Source: Bacteroidales bacterium UBA1769 (GTDB lineage Bacteria; Bacteroidota; Bacteroidia; Bacteroidales; UBA932). From it: a stretch of 23,766 nt of DNA. Position 1 is the stretch's first letter, and each line of letters opens with the position of its first letter. The translations under genes were made by a program, and so were the position numbers. This document shows positions 16,360 through 23,766 of this stretch, in pieces. The stretch covers positions 6,808-30,573 of the forward strand of contig DCGV01000089.1 of NCBI GenBank assembly GCA_002314725.1, read 5' to 3'. The notes beneath the pieces were generated by a model. That model was not told the origin of the DNA, searched no databases, and worked only from the letters and a program-made list of their open reading frames with translations.

Positions 16360-17646
16360 TTATAATTTGCGATGTTTCCGAGATAAAAATTCTGTATAGA
16401 AAATGGCAGCGATTATATATACAAATTCATATTTTAATGCAGATAAAGTTCCTAAATATAATAGGACACATACCATAGGTAAACCGTAAACTTCTGTTAA
16501 TGCTCTTATAATTGTCTTCATTTTTTTCCAATTCTTTGTTATAAAAAATATTAGAATGAGAACTCCGATATAACCAAATTGCAAAAGGATATCGACATAT
16601 GAATTGTGTGCTGCGGCTTTATCCTGATTGCTTCCGAGAATACTATATAAATAACTGTAATTATTGCATCCAGCACCAAAAAATGCACATATATCAGTAG
16701 ATTGAGCTTCCAATAATGCTTTTGTATCATCAACTCTTCCATTTGTTAGAGTAGTACTAGCAATAACTCTGTTATTTTGTATAGTATTATAATAATCTGT
16801 TAATACTGGTATGCACAAAATAAGAATGGCAATAGCAACTAAATTTGTTGAGAATGATCCCTTTAATGATCTGTAGGTGAAAATAGCTAAAAGTAATGCG
16901 GAAACAACAAGGTATGTTCTTGACATTGTTAATGTCCCGTAGTAGAATATTATAATACATCCTCCCCAGGTTAGAATTCTCCCAAATTTTGTATTTGTAT
17001 TCGTCAAAAGTAATGATAATATACCTAAAATACAGAAACATCCCAAGAAATTTGGATCTGTCCATAATCCTTTATACCTTAACCAAGATTCTGTAATATC
17101 GAATACCTCTTCAGTAACCGGTCTAACATAATACCTTCCAGCAATGCATGAAGTAAGCACACCTAAAGCAAGAGCAAGGTATACATTATTTAATGAATAT
17201 TTGTCTTCCTTAGTAAATAAATAATATACAGCAAGGAATAATAAAAAGTTAAAAAGATATTTTACCAGTCCCGCTAATTCTGCATGACACAGAATCATCG
17301 GTATTAAAGAATATATAGTAAAAAATGCAAAATATCTAATATGTTTTCCTTCTAATGGAAATTGACGAAATACTTTAATAAAAAGCAACAATTCCAAATA
17401 AGTTATAACATGTAGAGGAACTCCAAATATTGAAAAGTCAGTTGCTGCAATATAGGGAATGAAATAGACAAGTTGCATAACATTGGTCTTCACATTTGAA
17501 ATCAACGCTATTGCCATTAAGATTACACATATACCTTGATTTACAGAGCAACCATAACTGTTAAAAGGAATCCAAAAGGTTAACAATGCAAATACCACAA
17601 AAAGTATAATGCTTATAAAGCTTACATTGTTATTAAAGATTTTCAT
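16360..17646 (-). CDS. wzy: O-antigen/capsule polymerase Wzy
   Basis: 428 residues with about 10-12 hydrophobic helices across the whole length. Motifs of the Wzy/WaaL family are present: YKGLWTDPNFLGCF (191-204), MSRTYL (241-246), TNGRVDD (301-307) in the large periplasmic loop, and AAHNSYVDILLQFGYIGVL (345-363). Those loops carry the residues that bind polyprenyl-linked repeats. It would polymerise the repeat units on the periplasmic face after Wzx flipping. Together with wzx it defines a Wzx/Wzy-dependent pathway. A ligase is less likely, given its place among GTs in a capsule-type locus. Confidence 0.9.
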   Translation of the reverse strand: MKIFNNNVSFISIILFVVFALLTFWIPFNSYGCSVNQGICVILMAIALISNVKTNVMQLVYFIPYIAATDFSIFGVPLHVITYLELLLFIKVFRQFPLEGKHIRYFAFFTIYSLIPMILCHAELAGLVKYLFNFLLFLAVYYLFTKEDKYSLNNVYLALALGVLTSCIAGRYYVRPVTEEVFDITESWLRYKGLWTDPNFLGCFCILGILSLLLTNTNTKFGRILTWGGCIIIFYYGTLTMSRTYLVVSALLLAIFTYRSLKGSFSTNLVAIAILILCIPVLTDYYNTIQNNRVIASTTLTNGRVDDTKALLEAQSTDICAFFGAGCNNYSYLYSILGSNQDKAAAHNSYVDILLQFGYIGVLILIFFITKNWKKMKTIIRALTEVYGLPMVCVLLYLGTLSALKYEFVYIIAAIFYTEFLSRKHRKL

Positions 17647-17657
17647 CGTAGAGTTTA

Positions 17658-18596
17658 TTAAAACAAATACTTGATATTCATAAATATGGTTCTTATAAAC
17701 CTAATTTTTTCTTTTGTAGGTATAAAAGTGGAAAAAATAATTCTCCAATTTATTTCTGGGAATGTATTAAACCATAAGAAAAATGTCGCTTTACTAGAAA
17801 TTGCAGGTATAACTATATTTCTTTGTTTATTCTTTTGAAAAACTAATATGGATGTAGATTTTCCTTTTATTTTCATTGCATTCTCTACAACCCTTAAGTT
17901 CTCACATGCCCAGTTAAAGCGGTTTATTATTTTTCCTGCTTCTTCTTGCCTCGTTATTGATTCTTGGTTAGTGTAATAATAATAACAAGGTTTTTTTTGC
18001 AAAGTTACTATTGAGTTCGCATTAAGAAGAAATTGGGCGGTTAACGCAAGATCTTCTCCCATATTTACTTTTGGATAAACTATATTTGAGATAATAAGAG
18101 ATCTTTTAATAAGTTTATTGCATAGACTCCAGTTTGTCTTTGCAAGTAATATATCAGATAGAAAATCATTTGGATTTTGAGAATTACTGATTTTCATGTA
18201 TCTCTTGTACGACCCATCAGTCACAACTATGGGACAGACGATGATGTCTTTCTTTCCATTTTCTGTAGCTTCAATCAGCTTTTCATAAAAATCCAAATCT
18301 ACCCAATCGTCAGAGTCACAATGAATAATATATTCGCCTTTTGCTTTTCTCATTCCCCATTCACGAACTTTTGCTTGTCCTGAGTTCTGCTCCATGTGGT
18401 GAATCGTTACTTGAGGCTTTCTGTTGGGATAGTCCTCAAGTACATTTTCCAGGATTATGACAGATTTGTCTGGGGAACAGTCATCTATAAAAAGATACTC
18501 GATATCATCAAGTGTTTGCTCAAAGAGACTTCTGGCGCAACGTTCAATGTACTTTTCTACCCCATATACCGGAATAACAACACTTACTTTTGGCAT
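17658..18596 (-). CDS. GT2 family glycosyltransferase
   Basis: 312 residues. A typical inverting GT-A enzyme: VSVVIPVYGVEKYIERC at the N-terminus, FIDDCSPDKS (36-45), NSGQAKVREWG, the metal-binding DSDDW at 94-98, and GED at 180-182, the expected catalytic acidic region. The C-terminal 60 residues are basic and hydrophobic and may touch the membrane. It sits 4 bp after the pyruvyltransferase and 11 bp before wzy. Donor and acceptor are unknown. Confidence 0.9.
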   Translation of the reverse strand: MPKVSVVIPVYGVEKYIERCARSLFEQTLDDIEYLFIDDCSPDKSVIILENVLEDYPNRKPQVTIHHMEQNSGQAKVREWGMRKAKGEYIIHCDSDDWVDLDFYEKLIEATENGKKDIIVCPIVVTDGSYKRYMKISNSQNPNDFLSDILLAKTNWSLCNKLIKRSLIISNIVYPKVNMGEDLALTAQFLLNANSIVTLQKKPCYYYYTNQESITRQEEAGKIINRFNWACENLRVVENAMKIKGKSTSILVFQKNKQRNIVIPAISSKATFFLWFNTFPEINWRIIFSTFIPTKEKIRFIRTIFMNIKYLF

Positions 18597-18600
18597 ATAT

Positions 18601-19740
18601 TTATTTTAATTGATTCAATAGCAGTTCTTTTGAGAATTTTCTCTTTTGGGCTAGAATGTTATTCACATATGTCCAATTTATCGGCTCATCAATTTTAACA
18701 TCTTCCGTCGATTTAATTATTCTATCTTGAAGTCCAAAGATTTTCAAAAGAGAATCAAATCGTGCATTTCCTCTACTTTTGTTACCTAAAACCCAAAATG
18801 GTTTGTTAAAAATTATGGAGAATACCATGCCGTGAAAACTATCTACAATCGTCATTTCTGCTTCAAGAAACCCTCGAAGCCATGCAGTTACTCTTGGGTA
18901 TACACAATCTTCAATTCTTTTCTTGATATCTGATCTCGTACGATTTTCTGCTTGATATTTTGGAAGTATCTGAAAAGGATTTAAACCTGTTGCTAGGGCA
19001 ATTTTATTAATGAACGAAGCCTTTTCTTTATTTGGATCCAGAACATAACAAAACAGTGAACCTGTTGCTTTTGGTTCATTTTCAGCTTCAATTAAACTTA
19101 TATAGTCTTCCTTGGTGAGAAGCATTGTTGGATCAAGTACATGTATGGCTTTAACGCCCAAATAATCTTTACACAGTTTTACCCCCGAATCTTCACGAAC
19201 AGTAACCAAGTCAAAATATTTAGCTAATTTTGAGCAAACTTCTGTTTGTTGAGGCGTAAACTCCCAAACATCTGTACCAAAACTTGCAGCGTATGAGATG
19301 CGCTTTACGTCTTGATGTTCTGTAAAGTCTAAGAACATAGAAGATAAAAAAGAATTGTAGGATGGTCTCCAACATTGATCACTGCCAACGACGTACGCAT
19401 CATACTTTTCCCTATTTATTTGGTTCTTGAAGTCTTGGTATGAGTGTAAAGGCTTTGAATGATTTATATACTTTTCAATAAAGTAGTTTGTTTTTTGCCA
19501 AATAATAGCTAATTCTTTCTTAGAAGGTAAGTATCTAACCTCCGAATGATTTTTATATAACCAATTTGAATAAAATTTAATCTTCAAGCGATATAACCTT
19601 GAACGAATGTTTTTTTGTTCTCCCCAATCTATAGTTTCAACTTCATGCCCAGCTCGAATAAGAGTCTGTTGCAGCGCATAGTTTTGCAACAATCCGCCAT
19701 AATTAGCATGAAGGGGTTGAGTTAAAATTCCAATTTTCAT
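18601..19740 (-). CDS. Polysaccharide pyruvyltransferase family protein
   Basis: 379 residues from ATG 19740. One codon upstream a TTG also fits, but the ATG is three bases after the SDR stop and is preferred. Family signatures: ANYGGLLQNYALQ (12-24), GSDQCW (119-124), SYAASFGTD (149-157), VREDSG (181-186) and DSFHGMVFSIIFNKPFW (300-316). Members such as CsaB, WcaK and B. fragilis WcfO transfer enolpyruvate from PEP to form pyruvate ketals on sugars, giving the glycan a negative charge. Some family members may act differently, so the exact reaction is inferred. Confidence 0.88.
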   Translation of the reverse strand: MKIGILTQPLHANYGGLLQNYALQQTLIRAGHEVETIDWGEQKNIRSRLYRLKIKFYSNWLYKNHSEVRYLPSKKELAIIWQKTNYFIEKYINHSKPLHSYQDFKNQINREKYDAYVVGSDQCWRPSYNSFLSSMFLDFTEHQDVKRISYAASFGTDVWEFTPQQTEVCSKLAKYFDLVTVREDSGVKLCKDYLGVKAIHVLDPTMLLTKEDYISLIEAENEPKATGSLFCYVLDPNKEKASFINKIALATGLNPFQILPKYQAENRTRSDIKKRIEDCVYPRVTAWLRGFLEAEMTIVDSFHGMVFSIIFNKPFWVLGNKSRGNARFDSLLKIFGLQDRIIKSTEDVKIDEPINWTYVNNILAQKRKFSKELLLNQLK

Positions 19741-19743
19741 CAA

Positions 19744-20625
19744 TTAGTTTTCTTTAAGTCCTAAGCTTCGACCTCCGTCGGCAGCAATATTCTGACCGGT
19801 AACGAAAGAAGCTTCTTCTTTACATAAGAAATTAACTACTGCAGAAATATCTTCTGGCTTTCCATATGTACCCATCCAGTTTGTCTTTCCTAGCCGCTTC
19901 AAGGCATCCATTGTAACTTCACCTCGTTGTACTATTCCAGGTGCAACACCATTAACTGTTATACCATATTGTCCAAGTTCCTGGGCAAAAGACTTCAAGA
20001 ATGCAATGCTGCCACCTTTACTAGCTGCATACTCACTATAGCCTGCCTTGCCTTGAAGTCCAATTACAGAAGTAATATTGATAATTCGCCCCCATTTATT
20101 CTTAATCATGTATTTTGCAGCCTCCTTGCCACAGAGGATTGCACCACGAAGATTGATATTAAGAATTTCATCGATGACTTCAACATCTTGATCAACTATG
20201 GTATTTGAACGATCACGTGCACTTCCTCCTGCAGAATTGACAATGATATCAATATAGCCATTGTTTTCGGACGCGATGTGATGAAATGCATTAGCAATTG
20301 CTGAGGGGTCAAGGACGTTCAATTGAGTGGCAACAGCCTCCTTGCCTGCTTTAAGAATCTCGTCAACCACAGGTTTTGCACTATCAGGACGTGAACCACA
20401 TACATACACTTTGGCGCCTTCAGCCGCAAGCCGAAAAGCACATGCCCGCCCGATTGCACCTGAACCACCTGTGATTACAGCAACTTTGCCTTTTAACTCA
20501 TCATGCTCGTCAACTTTGATTATATAAGGACGAGTCACCCTGAAGGAAGAATATCGAGACCTGAGATAGGCTCCAATTCTTCCGTTTATATTTATTCTAT
20601 TAATTATTCGCTTTACGATACTCAT
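19744..20625 (-). CDS. Short-chain dehydrogenase/reductase (SDR), partner of the MenD-like enzyme
   Basis: 293 residues. A classical SDR domain follows an unusual basic 45-residue N-terminal extension. Cofactor site TGGSGAIG at 52-59; NSAG at 130-133; catalytic S186, Y199 and K203 (YAASK); VNGVAPG (224-230) and DGGRS near the end. All catalytic residues are present. It would oxidise or reduce a carbonyl or hydroxyl using NAD(P). The ATG lies three bases after the MenD-like stop, so the two proteins are probably made together. A natural reading is that the SDR reduces the keto product formed by the TPP enzyme, but the substrate is unknown. FabG-like activity in lipid synthesis is a less likely alternative in this setting. 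Confidence 0.9.
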   Translation of the reverse strand: MSIVKRIINRININGRIGAYLRSRYSSFRVTRPYIIKVDEHDELKGKVAVITGGSGAIGRACAFRLAAEGAKVYVCGSRPDSAKPVVDEILKAGKEAVATQLNVLDPSAIANAFHHIASENNGYIDIIVNSAGGSARDRSNTIVDQDVEVIDEILNINLRGAILCGKEAAKYMIKNKWGRIINITSVIGLQGKAGYSEYAASKGGSIAFLKSFAQELGQYGITVNGVAPGIVQRGEVTMDALKRLGKTNWMGTYGKPEDISAVVNFLCKEEASFVTGQNIAADGGRSLGLKEN

Positions 20626-20628
20626 AAT

Positions 20629-22344
20629 TTATTTCTTAAACATTCGTGAAAGGCGACCACTAACTTTCTCACTAAAGGAACGCTGATCCTGACTACGGAT
20701 GTAGTCTTCAATACAGAATCTATCTTCTGAGAGATTTGAGAAAACTTCAAGTAATATTGGCTGGTTTATACTTTCATCAAGAAGAGTTTTGATACCAGCA
20801 TCAACCTCCTCCTTGTTTTGTGCAGAGAGGTATTTAAATCCAAGAGATTCCACCCATCCCTTTGCAACCTTTGACTCACCAGCTGCAAGATAGATAGGTA
20901 GTTTTTCTGTCGGAGTGTTGCGTGTCTGATCGTACATAACTGCCCCTCCACTATTATTTATGAGAAGAATGCGTGTCTTAGGAGACAAATGACGAATAGA
21001 AAGACTATTCATGTCGTAGAAGAACGAGAGTTCGCCCGAAATGTAGAATAAAGGACGATTATTGTTAGCTCCAAAGCCTACGGCTGTTGACATACTACCA
21101 TCAATACCATTTACACCACGATTACAATTCACTCGGATTCCTTCCTTAATAGGAATGTAGTGTGCCATGCGGATTGTCTGGCTGTTAGCAAGTTGAAGAT
21201 CACAGTCATTGGGAAGTTGGCTCATCAATTTGGTTATAGCATATAGCTCGCAATACTGCATATCAGGAAGTGTTGGCAGATCTGCAATCTCCTTCCATCC
21301 TTCGTAATAGGTGTTCTTAGTCTGACTGCTGCAATTATCTGTAAGCATCTGGAAGAAGTAGTCTTCTGGCATTTCGAAGATATCAGTGAGCGTATGGAAA
21401 GGATCGCAAACTTTGTCTTCGCGTCCAACCTGCCAATGCTCAGCATTTCCCTTCTTGAGATATGCTTTTATCTCATTATTGAATATGTAATTGGCACCAA
21501 TTGAAATAACAATATCAGGTTGAAGTGCGGGTGCTTGTTGCTCCTTCATGATTTTCATTGTAATTGTCGTATTGATGATAGAATTCTTTGCATGGCAATT
21601 AGACATCTTATCTGTCAGGACTACTGCATTATATTTCTCCGCAAATTTGCTTTCTGACGTTTCTACGTCGTGGAGTGGATTGACAGCCTGTCCCCAAATA
21701 ATCATTACCTTCTTATCTTTCAAGCGAGAAGACATTTTTTCCCATTCTTTGTTGTTCATAGGTAACTGATGAATGGTAATTTTTCGAGCATCGGGTAACT
21801 GCTTCACATCATAGGCTGTACCATGATGGGCAGCAAAAGGTATGTTGATATGCACTGGGCCTCTGCCATGATGCGTCAGTTCAATCAATGCCTCGTTGAT
21901 GATACGATTGCAGTACCATTCGTCTCGTGAGGTATCAATTACAGGGAGTTGACAATGATATTTGGTACATGTTATGAATGTACTTGCTTGATCGTACATC
22001 TGATCCTCACATTGATTGAGTAATTCTGGAACACGATCGCTTGATAGCACAAGAAGTGGGAGTCTTTGGTAGAATGCCTCAACAATGGCACTACCATAGT
22101 TCATACATGCTGTACCTGAAGAACATGTAATAGCAACAGGTTCTCCACATTCTTGAATGAGGCCGAGAGCAAAGAATGCTGCACTACGCTCATCTACCAC
22201 AAGATATAGCTTGAAGAAACTATCTGCCTGAAGTGAATTAATCAATTTGTTGTGTCTGCTTCCTGGTGAAACGACAACTTTACTGATTCCAAATTTCTTC
22301 AACAATGCAACAAGTTGAAGAACCATTTTATCATTAACGAACAT
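20629..22344 (-). CDS. MenD-like thiamine-diphosphate carboligase/decarboxylase in polysaccharide operon
   Basis: 571 residues, the full length of MenD (SEPHCHC synthase). MenD hallmarks: SPGSR (26-30), E52 in VDERSAAFFALG (the Glu that activates thiamine), SSGTA (75-79), ANS...R392, NRGVNGIDGSMSTA (408-421, with R409), GELSFFYD (437-444) and LINNSGGAVM (461-470). Canonical MenD joins 2-oxoglutarate (as succinyl semialdehyde) to isochorismate. Here no other men gene is present, and the partners are a flippase and an SDR, so a sugar-directed carbon-carbon bond reaction is more likely. Differences from typical MenD: HNK follows SPGSR (usually STP), the magnesium-binding Asp of GDLS is Glu (E438), and the PELR/GANQ region reads PELLNQCEDQ. 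TPP cofactor use looks preserved. A moonlighting true MenD cannot be excluded. Confidence 0.88.
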   Translation of the reverse strand: MFVNDKMVLQLVALLKKFGISKVVVSPGSRHNKLINSLQADSFFKLYLVVDERSAAFFALGLIQECGEPVAITCSSGTACMNYGSAIVEAFYQRLPLLVLSSDRVPELLNQCEDQMYDQASTFITCTKYHCQLPVIDTSRDEWYCNRIINEALIELTHHGRGPVHINIPFAAHHGTAYDVKQLPDARKITIHQLPMNNKEWEKMSSRLKDKKVMIIWGQAVNPLHDVETSESKFAEKYNAVVLTDKMSNCHAKNSIINTTITMKIMKEQQAPALQPDIVISIGANYIFNNEIKAYLKKGNAEHWQVGREDKVCDPFHTLTDIFEMPEDYFFQMLTDNCSSQTKNTYYEGWKEIADLPTLPDMQYCELYAITKLMSQLPNDCDLQLANSQTIRMAHYIPIKEGIRVNCNRGVNGIDGSMSTAVGFGANNNRPLFYISGELSFFYDMNSLSIRHLSPKTRILLINNSGGAVMYDQTRNTPTEKLPIYLAAGESKVAKGWVESLGFKYLSAQNKEEVDAGIKTLLDESINQPILLEVFSNLSEDRFCIEDYIRSQDQRSFSEKVSGRLSRMFKK

Positions 22345-22350
22345 ATTTTA

Positions 22351-23766
22351 TTATCTTATTTTTTTTAGAATAGGATTGAGTATTGCCATACGCTCGGACT
22401 TTGTAAGTGCAACGTATAATGTAGCAAGTACGACTCCTAAACCACTTATACCACCAACAATGATGGTTGTGGGAATAGATGGTGTGAACAAGATATGCAA
22501 AACAAAAGGTAGGATTGACGAGATGACGAACACGTAAATACATTTGAGAATTACATTCTGAATAAATGCTCGAACGCTTAGATTCACACTATGGCAAACG
22601 AAAAGGATTCTTACTATCTGCAGAACTATAACGAGAGCAAGATAGACATACATAGAATACTCCGGTCCGCCTCCTAATTCAAATGCTACCCATGCAAAGG
22701 GTATATGTAAAGCGCCTATAAGCGTAAGTGTAATCTGGTACGATTTAATATTTCCCGTTGCACCTTTAGCGGTAGCCAATAAGCTACTGAAGGAGTTTAC
22801 TAAAGAAATCAGTAGTACCAAACGCAAGAAAATTACAGCATAGTCGGGTACAATGCCAAGCCAAATACGTAGGATTGTAGGGGCTTCAAGGCTTAATGGT
22901 ATCACAAAGAACGACATCAGGCAGAACGCCATTTTGCAACCTCGTATAATCAATGTGTGCATTTGGTCAAACTCCCCTGCAGCATACGTTTTTACCACCT
23001 GCGGATTCAGTGCTACAAGGAAGTTTGTCGTGAATTGGTTAACAATGCCATTGACTTGGTTTGCGATACCTTGTGCAGCATTAACTGCTACGGTAAAGAA
23101 CATGTTGATGACAATAGCAATGCCTTGCGTGTGGAGGATATACCCAAGGTTGCCAAAAACAGTCCACCCTGAGAAGGATAGCATTTTACCCATCATGGGT
23201 TTGTCTCGCTTTAGCGTTATGTTTCGGCACTCAGTGAAATGCTTTATACCGTAAGAGCCGTAGATGAGACAATTGATAACTCCTATCAAAAATATAAGGC
23301 TTGCATAGAAAATAAGCTTGTCGAAAGGCGACCAAATAATAGCAAAAGCCACAAGCAGTTTTAGGGTAGCTTCAAAAATACTGATATAAGCAAATGCAGA
23401 CATCTTCTCGTGTGAGATGATAGCTGCATTAAAGGGTACGGTAAAAACACCCAATATTGCAGCTGCCACCGAGAATTGATACACCCAGTTGGCTGCACCC
23501 ATTCTCCCATCAGGTATGTTCATATAGGAATTTAGGAACCATAGACCAATAGTTTCTGCTATTATCAACATGATAACTGCCACCAACATGTGTATCTGAA
23601 GGCTGGTCGAGAATACTTTATTAAGAGCTGGCTGATCTCTTCTACCCATCTCTACATTCATGAACCTCTGTGTGCCAGAAGCCATAGCATTGTTGAGGAA
23701 TGATAGGATTACAATAATGCCACCAACGACATTAAAGATGCCGTAGTCATCCACTCCAAGTTCATT
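22351..23766 (-). CDS. wzx: Polysaccharide repeat-unit flippase Wzx (5' end beyond window)
   Basis: The frame stays open to the right edge, where it reads NELGVDDYGIFNVVGG, so the first 30-45 residues lie outside; a GTG at 23754 is internal, not the start. About 470 residues remain, with roughly 12 hydrophobic helices. Motifs of the MATE/MOP-fold flippase are present: DYGIFNVVGGI, LNNAMASGTQRFMNVE, the conserved loop GWTVFGNLGYILHTQG (about 195-210 of the visible part), and NAAQGIANQVNGIVNQFTTNF. It flips undecaprenyl-linked repeats across the inner membrane for Wzy. The stop lies 6 bp before the MenD-like ATG, so it shares their transcript. Confidence 0.9.
   Translation of the reverse strand, partial: NELGVDDYGIFNVVGGIIVILSFLNNAMASGTQRFMNVEMGRRDQPALNKVFSTSLQIHMLVAVIMLIIAETIGLWFLNSYMNIPDGRMGAANWVYQFSVAAAILGVFTVPFNAAIISHEKMSAFAYISIFEATLKLLVAFAIIWSPFDKLIFYASLIFLIGVINCLIYGSYGIKHFTECRNITLKRDKPMMGKMLSFSGWTVFGNLGYILHTQGIAIVINMFFTVAVNAAQGIANQVNGIVNQFTTNFLVALNPQVVKTYAAGEFDQMHTLIIRGCKMAFCLMSFFVIPLSLEAPTILRIWLGIVPDYAVIFLRLVLLISLVNSFSSLLATAKGATGNIKSYQITLTLIGALHIPFAWVAFELGGGPEYSMYVYLALVIVLQIVRILFVCHSVNLSVRAFIQNVILKCIYVFVISSILPFVLHILFTPSIPTTIIVGGISGLGVVLATLYVALTKSERMAILNPILKKIR

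Noticed and set aside
20629..22344. Menaquinone biosynthesis operon
   Set aside because: No menA, B, C, E, F or H gene is next to the MenD homologue; the neighbours are all polysaccharide genes.
23754..23766. GTG at 23754 as the start of wzx
   Set aside because: The frame continues upstream to the window edge, and the conserved DYGIFNVVGG lies too close to this codon for a complete first membrane helix.

Overview
The window looks like part of a Bacteroidota chromosome, most likely Prevotella or another Bacteroidales. Evidence for this: large secreted proteins ending in dockerin-type calcium loops next to a polysaccharide locus, a BspA-like surface protein, few Shine-Dalgarno sequences, and a Wzx/Wzy-type cluster closed by a FlaA1/CapD-type dehydratase, an aminotransferase and a PglC-type transferase. 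This assignment is inferred from family content; no rRNA or tRNA is present.

Layout, left to right. (1) Bases 1-493 are AT-rich and non-coding, with short repeated motifs. (2) Bases 494-5068 hold two convergent genes for surface proteins with C-terminal dockerins: an apparently 5'-truncated BspA-like gene on + and an 851-residue secreted beta-solenoid-like protein on -. A bidirectional hairpin terminator lies between them, and the second gene is flanked by inverted copies of a 9-bp tandem array. (3) Bases 5069-5373 are a repeat-rich intergenic stretch containing a compact, bounded, multi-hairpin element. (4) From 5374 to the right edge lie 16 genes, all on the - strand and read right to left. 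Most are overlapping or separated by only a few bases. They form a capsule/O-antigen type polysaccharide operon that is cut at the right edge within wzx.

In transcription order the operon is: wzx flippase (partial), MenD-like TPP enzyme, SDR oxidoreductase, polysaccharide pyruvyltransferase, GT2 glycosyltransferase, wzy polymerase, hexapeptide acetyltransferase, GT4, a second GT4-like enzyme, a second hexapeptide acetyltransferase, a PglA-like GT4, an NTP_transf_5 nucleotidyltransferase, a membrane-anchored EEP-family hydrolase, a PglC/WcfS-like initiating phosphosugar transferase, a DegT-type aminotransferase and a membrane 4,6-dehydratase.

How they may work together: the dehydratase and aminotransferase make a UDP-4-amino-4,6-dideoxy-HexNAc. 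The PglC-like enzyme loads it on undecaprenyl phosphate, and four glycosyltransferases extend it, giving a predicted repeat of about five sugars. Acetyl and pyruvyl groups are added, and Wzx and Wzy export and polymerise it. No PglD-type N-acetyltransferase is seen and a pyruvyltransferase is present, so a zwitterionic polymer like Bacteroides fragilis PSA is plausible. The least explained parts are the MenD-like/SDR pair, the nucleotidyltransferase/EEP pair and the structured intergenic element. Genes at about 9.5-19.7 kb are visibly more AT-rich than the dehydratase, aminotransferase and dockerin genes, as expected for an exchangeable serotype cassette beside a conserved edge.
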